64,000 bases of DNA from Lumbricus rubellus (taxonomy: Eukaryota > Annelida > Clitellata > Crassiclitellata > Lumbricidae): contig OX243814.1 in the NCBI GenBank assembly GCA_945859605.1, forward strand, positions 28,717,885 to 28,781,884, written 5' to 3'. The position numbers and the translations under genes were made by a program. The notes below the pieces were generated by a model. It did no database searches and had not been told where the DNA came from. It was given only the letters and a program-made list of their open reading frames with translations. This document shows positions 33,075-45,200 of the stretch, one piece after another. Within the stretch, counting starts at the first letter, position 1. Each line of letters begins with the position of its first letter.

Positions 33075-34140
33075 CTATCCATCCATCCATCCATCCATCC
33101 ATCCATCCATCCATCCATCCATCCATCCATCCATCCATCCATCCATCCATCCATCCATCCATCCATCCACCCATCCATCCACCCACAAATCCATCCACAC
33201 ACCCATCCATCCATCCATCCATCCACCCATCCTTCCATCCATCCATCCATCCATCCATCCATCTATCCATCCATCCCTCCATCCATACATCCATCCATCC
33301 ATCCATCCATCCAACCACCCACCCACAAATCCATCCACACACCCATCCATCCACCCATCCATCCATCCATCCATCTATCCATCCATCCATCCATCCATCC
33401 ATCCATCCATCCATCCATCCATCCATACATCCATCCATCCATCCATCCATCCATCCATCCATCCAACCAACCACCCACCCACAAATCCATCCACACACCC
33501 ATCCTTCCTACCTTCCATCCATCCATCCACCCATCCATCCACCCACCCACCCATCCATCCATCCATCCATCCATCCAACCATCCATCCATCCATCCATCC
33601 ACCTATCCATCCATCCATCCATCCATTCACCCACCCACCCATCCATCCATCCATCCATCCAACCATCCATCCATCCATCCATCCATCCATCCACCTATCC
33701 ATCCATCCACCCACAAATCCATCCACACACCCATCCATCCATCCATCCATCCACCCATCCTTCCATCCATCCATCCATCCACCCACCCACCCATCCATCC
33801 ATCCATCCATCCAACCATCCATCCATCCATCCATCCACCTATCCATCCATCCATCCATCCATTCACCCACCCACCCATCCATCCATCCATCCAACCATCC
33901 ATCCATCCATCCATCCATCCATCCACCTATCCATCCATCCATCCATCCATCCATCCACCCACACACCCACCCATTCATCCATCCATCCTTCCACACACCC
34001 ATTCATCCATCCATCCATCCATCCATCCATCCACCCATCCATCCATCCATCCATCCATTCATCAATCCATTCATCCATCCATCCGTCCACCCATCCATCC
34101 ATTCATCCATCCATCCATCCAACCATCCATCCATCCAACC
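33075..34140. repeat. (CATC)n array, about 1.07 kb
   Basis: Long CATC array with ACCC, CACA and CATT variants in higher-order blocks (for example CACCCACAAATCCATCC recurs about five times at 33180-33720). Starts 12 bp after the MITE above. The 378- and 409-codon frames (SIHP patterns) are by-products. Confidence 0.97.
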
Positions 34141-35204
34141 GTCCTCTTATTCACTCATTGCTTCATTTGTGTCTTCTTTCGTTTAATCTTCCTGTGGTCT
34201 CTTAGGTCATCAGTCAATCCGTCTACCGTCCTTACATCACTCCGTGTCTGTATTAGGCAGCGATCAGGTTCTTGGGGGAAACCCAGCAGCAGACCATAAA
34301 CTCAATCGCAGAACGGACCAAGAAGACGACACGTACTTTCTGTCGCTCTAGTAAACAAAGTGTGAAACCAAATTTCTCAATCTACGGTAGAAAAGCAACA
34401 AAATGTGAAAAAATTTACGGTTTAAAAATGTGTAGTACTTATGACATACAAAGCATCAAAATATTACATGCCAACAAGTTTCAAACACGGTGTACATGTA
34501 TGTATAAGAGTGAATGATCGGTCTACTCACTATATAGCTGACTCTGCTATAGGGAGCATATGCAGAACAGAAACTCGAATCTAAATTTCAGCCCTGGCTA
34601 GGATCTCAACCTCTGACCTCTCAATCGGCAGCCAGGCACGTTAACCTGAACACTATCATGCATCCTCTATGCATATGCAAAGTTTTGTTTCAATCGTCAA
34701 TCATAACTAGGAATACTCCCATAAAAGTTCCGTGTGTGATCTTTTCACTTCTGTTAGTAGCCTACTTGCAACCGTGATTGGCCCATAAATATTAAAACAT
34801 TAGGCCTTCATGCGCTCGCCCGCGTGACACACACACACACACATCACACACACAAACACACCCCCACACAAACCTACGCGCGCACGAAACACACACACAG
34901 CACTGCAGCGCAACTCAAGACTGCACTCCGTCGATTTTGGTTTCCTTTGCAAAAAAAGTAACGAAAAATCATTACGATCCTACAGACATTGCCAGACTTC
35001 CTACTACAGTGACAACTGTCCAGACTTCTCCCCTTTGAAGAAGACCACCTCCTCTCCTGATGAGCGAAAGCCGATCACCAGGTCTAAAGCTTACACCGCT
35101 TGCAATCATATCACAACAGGTCAATCGGTAGGGTCAGCTATCCACCAACAAGGGATTTCCGTGCTCCGTTCAGAATAATTGGTCCAAGGAACTGAATTTG
35201 ATCC
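34141..35204. other. Intergenic; possible SINE and CA-rich tract
   Basis: A tRNA-like minus-strand head with box B AGGTTGAGATCC lies at about 34510-34665, and a CACACA-rich tract at 34829-34905. No gene recognised. Confidence 0.45.
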
Positions 35205-35304
35205 TCATAGCCATTGTAAGTTTTCCAATAAACCATCATCGTCATCCATGCCTTTCTCCTCCTCCTCCGGGATTCCTGCGATCGGAGCCTTCTTTTCGGT
35301 ATAT
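35205..35304 (-). CDS. Candidate terminal coding exon (unrecognised)
   Basis: After CTTTCTTCCTCGTATCATAG the minus strand reads YTEKKAPIAGIPEEEEKG and then MDDDDGLLENLQWL to TGA (one leading base, then 33 codons). The acidic C-terminus looks protein-coding, and the reading competes with a less plausible arginine-rich frame. Upstream exons would lie above 35.3 kb; none was recognised. It could be an alternative IQSEC last exon, since its incoming phase (two bases needed) fits exon 57176-58777 or exon 52867-53028, but not the last IQSEC exons. Confidence 0.35.
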
Positions 35305-38300
35305 CTATGATACGAGGAAGAAAGCGACTCATATGATCTCGATTTGGATTAAAAGAAACATATGAGAAGCAGAGAAAAAAGGAGACGTGTACCCGGGACG
35401 GCAAGCAGGAGATAATATTGCCGCAAAGCGCAACGGGAGACACAGATTTTTCAGTACATATACGTGGCATTGTTGCAGTATAAATCCAATATTACTTGCA
35501 TGTTACTTGCACACAACTGTTGCTCATTGCATGACCATTTTCACTTACAATAATTCTGCAAACTCCTGAAAATGTTGGTATTGTACTAATTTAAGTATTT
35601 ATGCCTTCCATGCTGAACTCACAGTAAGAACGCAAACTTCACAGGTATGCCATTACAGGTGGGTAAATGTATTGAATTTAATTAATCAAAGACATGCTGG
35701 ACAATACAATCGAATAACTTTAATATACGTCGCAATTATGCTATAACCACGAGTCAGATACATCAACCAGTGATTCGGGATTTAAATAAGTCACTGTGTT
35801 CAAGAGATTTTAAAACGTTCCATTAATATTTCATAATGCACACTTTATAATCACAGTCATCATATAAATACGCCAGAATTAATTTACAACACGATTTCCG
35901 TAGAAAGCCTGCAATACGATATTCAGAAAATATGCAGTTGAACAAATTCTGCCGTCCACAAAAAATGCCTGCATAAATAGACCTACTTTGTAACCCTCCA
36001 GTCCATTGTGCACATCACCCTCCTACGTCATAGCGCCAACCACGATCCAACAATGTATGAATACATGTTACTCTGAGGCACTTGCATACTAAGAGTATTA
36101 TGGTGTGGGGTAGTGATGCTGCCCTGAAAATTTTGAGTAAGGCAGAGGCTGTACTGATTAGATGCAGGTGTTTGCAATGGAAAAAACCTTTCCTCAGAGC
36201 CGACAATAGAAAATCTCGGCCCCTACGCAGATCAGTCAAGGGAGCCAAAACTATCTTAACACCTACTGAGAAACAAATTTTTTTAGGAACAAATGGAAGT
36301 GCTAAAAGTGCAGGTAAACTATTTTTCTAATTTATATAAAAAATATGATTTTTATGAAGTTGTATACACTATACAAAATATGATTTTTATGAAGTTGTTA
36401 AATTGAAGTTTAAACTGGCTGCAGTTAAATTTCTCTGCAATATCAATTTAAAAAGGCATGCCATAAATCACACACTTTTCTACTGGTATTATATAACTAC
36501 TTAGCCCAGACCCCTAAAATCCGCCGGACATGGGTATTTACCCCCACCCTGTCCCCCCCTCTCAGTGACCCTACCTTTCCTCATGTCAGCAAATAGATGG
36601 CTATTTTCAATTCTCTGCAGACTGCCCTAATGGACAACCTCAAACAAAAAAATGCTTAAATACTGCGGAAACTTAAATGCTCAGTTACTCAACATTAGCA
36701 CCATCTTACTGCCATTGGAAATAGAAAACCTCATGGCCATTGTGTAGCAGCCATATCTTAGCAAAGATGTTAGTTATTTCCAAGAGTTAAGTTCCAGATA
36801 AAATCAAACAATGTCTTGAAAAAGTTTGGCATATATGTTCAGTTGTACAAACCAACAGTAAGGCAAAGAATTCATGCATAATATAATATATAATATATAT
36901 AATTTATAATTATATATGCACACATAAATACAAATATACATATATATATATATATATATACACATACATACATACATATTACATACATACATACACACAA
37001 AACTAATGCCTGTGAAAACAGACCTGGTAAGGCAACACACTAAAAAAACCTTCTTCAAACCATCACAAAAGTCTATGCAGCACCACAAAAGTCCCTGCTT
37101 GGCACAGTATAATATTCCATTTGATCACTGCCTTTTGTACCTGACAGCGGTGTGTCTATAAGATTTTGTTATCATTAAACGAATATAATAAGAAGACAGA
37201 TGGGTAAACTGTGACTGGAAGGCCAAGAAAAGAAGATCAACTAACTGGTATTTGAAGCCCAGATGTAGCAGGAAAAGATAATATCAACCTATACATACAA
37301 TTGAGGAATAAATGTTTAATAGTCTGTTATATGCATGAGCCTTTGGGTATCAATGCAAATGTAAAAATGCAAAATATACTGTTGTTATTGGCACAAAATA
37401 GAAATTTCAAAATTCTCTTATGCATATCAATGAACATTTACATATTTACACATTTATACATATACAGTATTATACACCTATGTTTGTGGAACTAACATTG
37501 GAAAAGTGTAGATAAATTTCTTAGTAAGGCAAACATGCATTAAACAGGGACACAAGTCTGTACATTTCTTCAGTGATGGCACATTTAGAAATTCAAAAAC
37601 CAGCTTTGGTCAAACATATATTTCTAAATTTAGAACATTTTAGCAAAGCCACATCTAAAAAATGGACAGCATATTTATATCTTTATTTATTAACTAAGTA
37701 CAGTTTCATAATTCCAAGTATCATAAAGCTCAATCATACAAAGCCATCTTTCTAGAACAAATTTCTGATTAAAGAGAACATATTTCATAACTAACTGTCT
37801 ATCTATTTATTTATTTATTTAGAGTATTTATTTTATTTATTCTATTTATGTGATTTTATATAGCACCTCCTGAAGATAACTATACAGAGGCCCTCCAACC
37901 CATGCATGGCAAAAGCGGAAAGTCTTGAAGAGCACATTTCTCAATTCAGATAAATTTTTAATATAGCACTCCTTAAATCCAATGAAAATTTCGTTATAAA
38001 GAAGATTGTATTCAGAACAAGAAATCTGATTTTGCTCCACATAAGAAAGAGATAATGACGACAATGAAGTCATAAGAAGGTGAACACTGAACATATAAAA
38101 ATTTTGACTTTAAACAGGTTTTCTAACAATGTTAATGCTATCACTATAACCAATCTACACACAGAAGAAGTCAGATTTCGAAACTGTCGCAACACATATA
38201 TATGGCCACTGTATTTTTCATAAGGTAAAGAATCAAATCATGCGACACTTTCAGATTATCACATCAGAATAAATGCTCATTTCTCACAATACTAAAATAT

Positions 38301-39084
38301 TACTAAAAAGTTCTACTGGTCACAACTTAGTTAAATGCTTGCCAAAAAAATTATGCAGCTGTTCCATACAGTGTATTAATCTTGCAGAAGGCATTGCATA
38401 ATTATTGAGTTAAATACATTATATAACTTTGCGAATTTAAGAATACAAATACACAGTGCACGGGTGGTATAAAGAAATATTATCTGACACAATGTCAAAT
38501 ATGAAGAAACTTGTAGCAATAAACAAACTGACAATATGTTGTGCTTCTTTTGTTTACTGAAGGTGCAATAGGTGTACACAAGCAGGCGGGTGCAAAGCTT
38601 CAGCACATAGTTTGAAATTCACAAAGTTCATTATAAGAACCTCTCCATTTTTAAAAGCATTAAATCAATCACACCAAGTTTGTTGATTATAAAAAAATAC
38701 GGGGTAAAGGCTTAATAAAAATGTCCCTGTGAGGGCAGATAAACACATCGAGAAAACAATGCATTCAATATATCTAAAAAATCAAACTTATTGCCAAAAT
38801 TCATAATACATGATAATCAACGATGAAAATCTTTATAAAGCATGAAAATAGTTTCCAGTTCTCGAAAAAAAATTGATTAAAAACCGAAGGTCCACTAAAA
38901 ACATGTCACAACTTCACGAGTACTCAACGCGTAAGAAAATACTCGACGCTAATAATACATCCACAGACTTTACGCATAAATAAGATAAATTACTTAATAT
39001 ACATATATTACACAACGCAATCTACACATGTGATTTACAGAAATTTGCAGGATGATATGTTGTTAATACTGGGAGCGAACGGCA
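35305..39084 (-). other. Likely 3' UTR and downstream flank of the IQSEC gene
   Basis: AT-rich, almost lacking transposons and the AGGCCTA word that is common elsewhere. Minus-strand polyA-like signals are ATTAAA near 37951 and AATAAA in the 37802-37850 TTTATT cluster (within a SINE/LINE-tail fragment at 37795-37915). The true transcript end cannot be fixed by eye. Confidence 0.4.
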
Positions 39085-39225
39085 TTAGCTCGGTGGGTGA
39101 TCCATCGGTGACGATTTGCTCGCTTTTGGTTTCCGTGCAAAGATGTTAAATTTTGTGTTTTCTTGCGATGATTTTGGAATCGACCTGTCCTGAACGCTGC
39201 TCGTGCTGCCAGAATTCACTGATGG
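39085..39225 (-). CDS. IQSEC: IQSEC last coding exon and stop
   Basis: Acceptor TTTTCTTTTCTTCCATCCAG; 46 codons and TAA. Reads [20 protein letters not shown], then [12 protein letters not shown] and the end SSPMDHPPS. The splice phase fits the microexon. Homology is weaker here than in the domains. Confidence 0.8.
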   Translation of the reverse strand, partial: PSVNSGSTSSVQDRSIPKSSQENTKFNIFARKPKASKSSPMDHPPS

Positions 39226-42200
39226 CTGGATGGAAGAAAAGAAAAGAAACAGGGCAAGATTAGATATCCATCCATCCATCTATAATCCACCATCCATCCA
39301 TCTATCATACATCCATCCACCATCAATCTATCATCCATCCACCATCCATTCCCAAAAATACTGGAGGACACATATTACTAAGCCCAGCAGGTTCAATAAA
39401 TAATATAGCATTCATGTGATATTGTTTGTTACACATGTAGGGCTATTTCATGTTGTATGTCGTGATATGCCAATGTATAATTATGTAGTACTGATTACAT
39501 TATTGGTAATGCTACGCTGCATACTATAGTTTCAAGTTCTATTCAATGTTACATATATGCAGCAATCTTAGCCGGGCTACGGTATTAAATAAATCCTTTT
39601 ATTATTCTGAGAAAAAAAGAATTTATATACTGTCACTCCTGTGCCTCTCAAAACACTATTCCACAAAGAAGAAACAGGTTTAGAAATTGGCAGTGATGTG
39701 TACAAATAAAAACATAAAGATCAGACCAGAAACATATAAGGACCTTATAGGTCAGACACTAAACATATAGGTGACAGTTATCTTTTAAAGCAACTTGAAA
39801 CTTGAAATAGTTCGTAAAATTGAAGCACAGTTCACAGTAACCCAAATTATGGAACACGAAGCAAACTGCTTAAATTAAATTAAACAAAAATGTATCAAAT
39901 ACTGTTAAGTATCATCAACATTTATATAAAGCAGAAACTCCCACACCGTTCATTTCAATCTGCTTAATTTAGGATGCTTTAAATTAATCAAACACTTCCT
40001 GCTCAAATAAATTGAAATGTAATACAGGATTATGTATTAGACTTCTATGGACTTCCACCATCAGTTCGCTCTGCTATCCTCTCGAATAGTCTTTACTCGT
40101 CTTTCTCTCGCCTTAAAACCTACTTCTTCTCTCGAGGTTGCACGTACTGGGAGCGCTTCTGAAAGGCTCTTGCTGTGAGAAGCGCTTTATAAATGGTCAG
40201 ATACAATACAATACGCGAAATGATTTTTCATCTAATTCAGAAGGATTCTTGAATAAAAGATACATGCGAATTTACATTTACCAATCCACTGTCGAGAGAT
40301 CCTGAACTCAGACGATGTCTACCTAGAAACAACAATCGTGAAAAGATTACTCTGCTACTCGGCAGGCAACTCAGAAACATTATTAAACAGACAAGGCGAA
40401 GATTGTGGGGCGCGATGGTCCTGGGCAAGTCCTTCATTCACAATTGCTGAGTGTTTTGGCGTGAAACGCCGATGCAGTGTCTGCTCTGCATTCGGGAGCG
40501 CCTCTGAGTAGATAGATTGAAAGGGCGCTATAACAAGTGCACGTACAAACAAACAAACAATAATTTTTATTAAAGGAGAACACATAAAAAAGCAAAGTAG
40601 TGGAGGCTGTCTGACATTCATAATTCACTCTATAGGGCCCCCAGAAATTCGCGATCTTGCGCAACGCAACTTTTCCGCAAATTTTCAGGTTTCGCGCAAC
40701 AGCGCAAATATTGCCAATCCGCGCGATTTTGGCGCAATTTTTGACAAAATCTTGCTAATTTATCTAAATTGGGCTTTGATTGACTTAAAAATCACTTCAG
40801 CGCGCGGCAGTTCAACATAGCAACGAAACCGATGGGCGATAATAAAAATGGCGGCCGCCGAATCGGACGAAATTATATCGGAATTTTTAGTTAAAGATCG
40901 TTATTTTTAGTAGTAATGCACAAAACTTAAAGTATAAAAAATTCCTGAACTTCACGGCCACACAATAAAATATGTTAGACGAAGTTTCTCAAAGCGATCA
41001 CACGGCAGCGTCGCGTGCTGTCTCAGCTTATGACAGAACGAACGCATTTAATCAATAGGCGTCAGGCGTGCACACGAAGACGGAAGGCTACTATTCAACC
41101 CATATTGTAAATTGGTGATTCATTATAATATAGGCATATGATATATAATTAATACCATCTTGAAGTTGTAGGCCTATTTGTAATGAGCGTAGATTTCGGT
41201 GGGCGTAAATTTTGCAACATTAAAATTCTTTGCAATCGTCTGAGTACATTAATCTCATGGTTATAGAAACTTTATAACTGCATTTTTTGCTTGATTTTCT
41301 AATTTCTAGAACGCCAAAGCTTTACACTAAATGACAAAAATACTGTTAGATACTTTGGTACACTGATTCAATGAAAAACTAACGAAAATTATCCTTTTTT
41401 AACTTGCGCAAAATTGGCGCAAATTTTTCGTTTTTGGTGCACAATTTTTTCAGTTTCTTGGCGCAAATTTCTGGGGGGCCTAACTCTATCAGATGTTCAG
41501 TCAAAAACAAATCCTAGGAATATACGATACAGTGAATACAAAAAAAATACATAATTATCATCATCAGCAGTCTAAATGCCTTCACAAGTTCACATGGATA
41601 TTCTTGGTAAACAATTCCTTGCAAATTCAGCAGCAGTGCTGGAGATTACAAGACTCAAGTGAAAATAGCAGTCATCACTTGAAGGGCTCGATATGTTTCT
41701 TAAATTCCAACACATGAATATGTTAGCAACATCTTGCTGAGCCTTACAATAAGATAACCAAGTTTCAGATACCATAAAACAAACATGCGTACATGCGCTT
41801 AGAAGAAAAACAACTTCCAGCATTCACCAGCAGTTTAGCCAATCAGAATTTCTATAAAAAAAACCTATTTCAAATAAGATATTTTAGTATATGTTAACAG
41901 AAAGCAGTCTAAGAGAATTTAAGACTAAGAAGTGAATCTGGCTTTCAGAGTAGAAAAACTCATCAGAAGTTTACCGATATATCTTTGTCCATCCGGCTGG
42001 GTTCTACAAGTCTCTCAAGTCTTTTTTCTTTGTTCGTGGTTGGGCTGGGAGCGCCTCTGAGTAGTTTCTTGAAGGGGCGCTATATAAATGCTCTGAATGA
42101 ATGAATGAATCGTACATTACCATATTTTATTTTTTTAAAACTTCATTACGCCTACCATCGATCATATCTCCTAGCGATGAACTAAGCGAACTCTTGTTCA

Positions 42201-45200
42201 GAGCGGCACAATCAGGTGCAGACAATCGGTTCTCAACAATGCCGGCGGCGGCAGTGAGACGACCTGGATCAAGGTCAACGATGCCGGAGTCCTTGCTTCT
42301 GCGGTGAAAGTCCGGAGGACAGTTGCGATAGGTCTGGTTCTGACTGGCCAGCTCTTCCTGGACTCGCATGGCCTCCATTTCGTTAACCTGGTAAACGTGG
42401 AAATGCAAAATTTTATACTATAGATTAACTCATTCATTCATTCATTTTGAGAATTTATATAGCGCCCTTTCAAGAAACCTACTCAGAGGCGCTTCCAGTC
42501 CAGCCACAGCTAAAAAAAATAGGATTTGAGCGACTTATAAAAAGCAGGTGAATTTAGCCTAGGCATAAGTCAAGGTTAGTGGGAGGCCATTTCAGATAGC
42601 AGGACCAACAGTAGAAAAGGCCCGGCACTATCTGGTAGAAGTGCGAGCTCAAGGAACCAAAAGCTTCCTAGTTGTCACAGAGCAAAGAGCTCGATGGGCT
42701 ACAAGGTCAGAGACAGGTCGACAAAGAATAGACAGGTATGATGGAGCACAATCAGTAAGGCATCGCCTTAACTGTACATAGATCAACTGTAGCGTGCATG
42801 TATGCATTCTTATAAGCACTTGAAAACTGTTCTTTATGGCTGTACTGGAGTCGGGAGCACCTCCGAATAGTTTCCTTGGAGGTGCTATATAAATACTTGA
42901 ATGAATGAATGAATGAATGAAAGCACATATAAGCATACCTCATGCATGTACAATTCTGAGTATTTATATACAGGGGTTTTTGCTGATTCTCCGACATTAA
43001 ACATGTTGTGTTCCAAGGCAGATGAAACTCTTTTTCATTACTATCCAGAAAAATCCTTGTATGCACTCCATGATCTTCTCTCATCAGAAACAGAAATTAG
43101 ATACTCCCACAGGTCTCACTCACATAATCGATAGAGATATCATGATCAATATTTGGGGTCATCGTTAGTTCATTATTCATTCCATCCTAGAGTTACCAGA
43201 CATAATTAGATTTCTAATTTGGAAAAAATTGTAATTCTGTTCTGTCCCAAGATGCAAAAAACTTCCAACATTAAATGCAAAACCTGACTAAGGCTAAAGA
43301 TAATTAACATCTGAAAGCAGTAAGTGAAGAGCCACCAAATAATAAGTTAAAGCAATTAGGAATAACCGAATGTCATACTTCCATTATGGCCTCGTTCAGA
43401 TCTTCGACAAATTTCATGCGGTCTGCCTCGTTGCTAGCACAGAATGTGATGAGAACTCTGTTGTCTGAGTTTGTTGTCAGCTGAACTCCATGCTTGTAGT
43501 CTGGACACAAAGAAAACCATGACAAGTATGAGCTCAATTGTTGCAATCACAAGTAAACAAAGAAGAAGTTGCTCCATTTGAGAAAGCACTAGACACAGGA
43601 GAATTGGAAATGGGAGTGATTTGTCTATAAATGGTGCAATAACCTGTAAGAAATGAAGAGAAAATAAATGAAGAGAAAAATAAATAAGGGTCATAAATGC
43701 TCAAACACAAAGTAATTAATATATCCAGATATACATAATATTATAACATCATGGGCGGAGTTTGGTTTCCGTTCTTGGGGGGGGGCTAACCCCAAGCCTG
43801 GGCCTTCTGGGGGGATGCTAACCCCCAAAATGGTTCCATTTTCATGGTAAAAAAGTTGAATCTGGGTCTTCTTGGGAGAGCTTAGCCCCCCTAGCTCCTG
43901 ATAAACTCCGCCCATGTATAGCATCCTTTTTGAGCTTCTTAGCAACAAGATGTTTTGGCGTCAAAAGTCGAATAAACATTTGAAGACCTCACAAGTTCAC
44001 AACAATGCAGTGGCCTTTAGAATGCAGTTCCTGGCATGACTAAAAAACGCAGCATCTTTCACAAGGGCTCACAAATGTTTGGACAAGCTAAAAGGAACTA
44101 CATGCAAATGCAGGAGAAGTCAGCCAAAAAATAAGACTAATGCAATGCCATGTTTTAATAGAAAGACTCTCAGTTCGGTAGAAATCCAGAAGAAAAACAG
44201 TTTCTATGACACCAAAAAAAGTTTAAAAAAAGAACAATTGAAAATGAATCTCAGCACGTACACGGCAGTTCAAAAACAATCATCTTCATTCCATACAATG
44301 GAAATGATTCTCGATAGTTGTACAGAAGCGTATCCTTCTTCTTGTTATTCAGTTTTGTCACCTATACAAACAAACAAAACAAACTGTAGAAGACAATCTG
44401 AACAAAAAGAAGTTCTAAGCCGTGGCTGGGCTGGGAGTGCCTCTGAGTAGATTCCTTGAAGAGGTGCTATATAAGTTTTCAGAATGAATGAATGAATGAA
44501 TGAAGTTACATTCAATTAAGTATGTTCGGAAAATGTTCGGAAAATGAGATTAGTCTATAGGCCTAAGATTTGTAAGATTTGCTTTTCAACTGTTATGTTG
44601 CTTACTGGAATAACATACTCGTGCCGTACGTACATCATCGAAAAGAATAATGTATGCGTATGATACGCAGGCCTACATTAAAAAGTCATTGCAGTGGCAC
44701 TGTTGCAAAATGTTAAAACTACATTTACAGCAGAATCACCTCAGTTTTTTCGGCTTTATTTCATAATGGTTTGTTTTACAATTTGGTTTATTTGACATCA
44801 TGCATAATGACCATCACTATCCATCAGGCATTAATCTTTAATTTTTGAGATCACCAGTAGGTAACAATTAAAGAACGTTGAAAATATTAGTACTAACCAG
44901 CAGCAGGTCATTGAAAAGGAAGACTTCACGCTGATGCATGTTCGACTTTTCCCGTTTGTTCGGGTCTTTGACTTCAAATAGTCGACAGTAGCAGATGAGA
45001 CGTCTATGGGGAACGGCCAATTGCTGCAATAAGTCAAAGAAGAAGAGCAGAAATAAACAGGTGGAAAGAAACACTTACGTTAAGTTAATCGCTTAAGTTA
45101 ACCCTTTAATGATGACCTGAATTGGTTTTCAGATATACACCATTACACCCATATTTAAAGGGTTAAGTTTGTGATATGTGACTGAAGTTATGTAAAGTCA

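Noticed and set aside
33050..34299. Long frames of 378 and 409 codons (SIHP patterns)
   Set aside because: They follow the CATC array in every frame on both strands; no start context or non-repeat domain.
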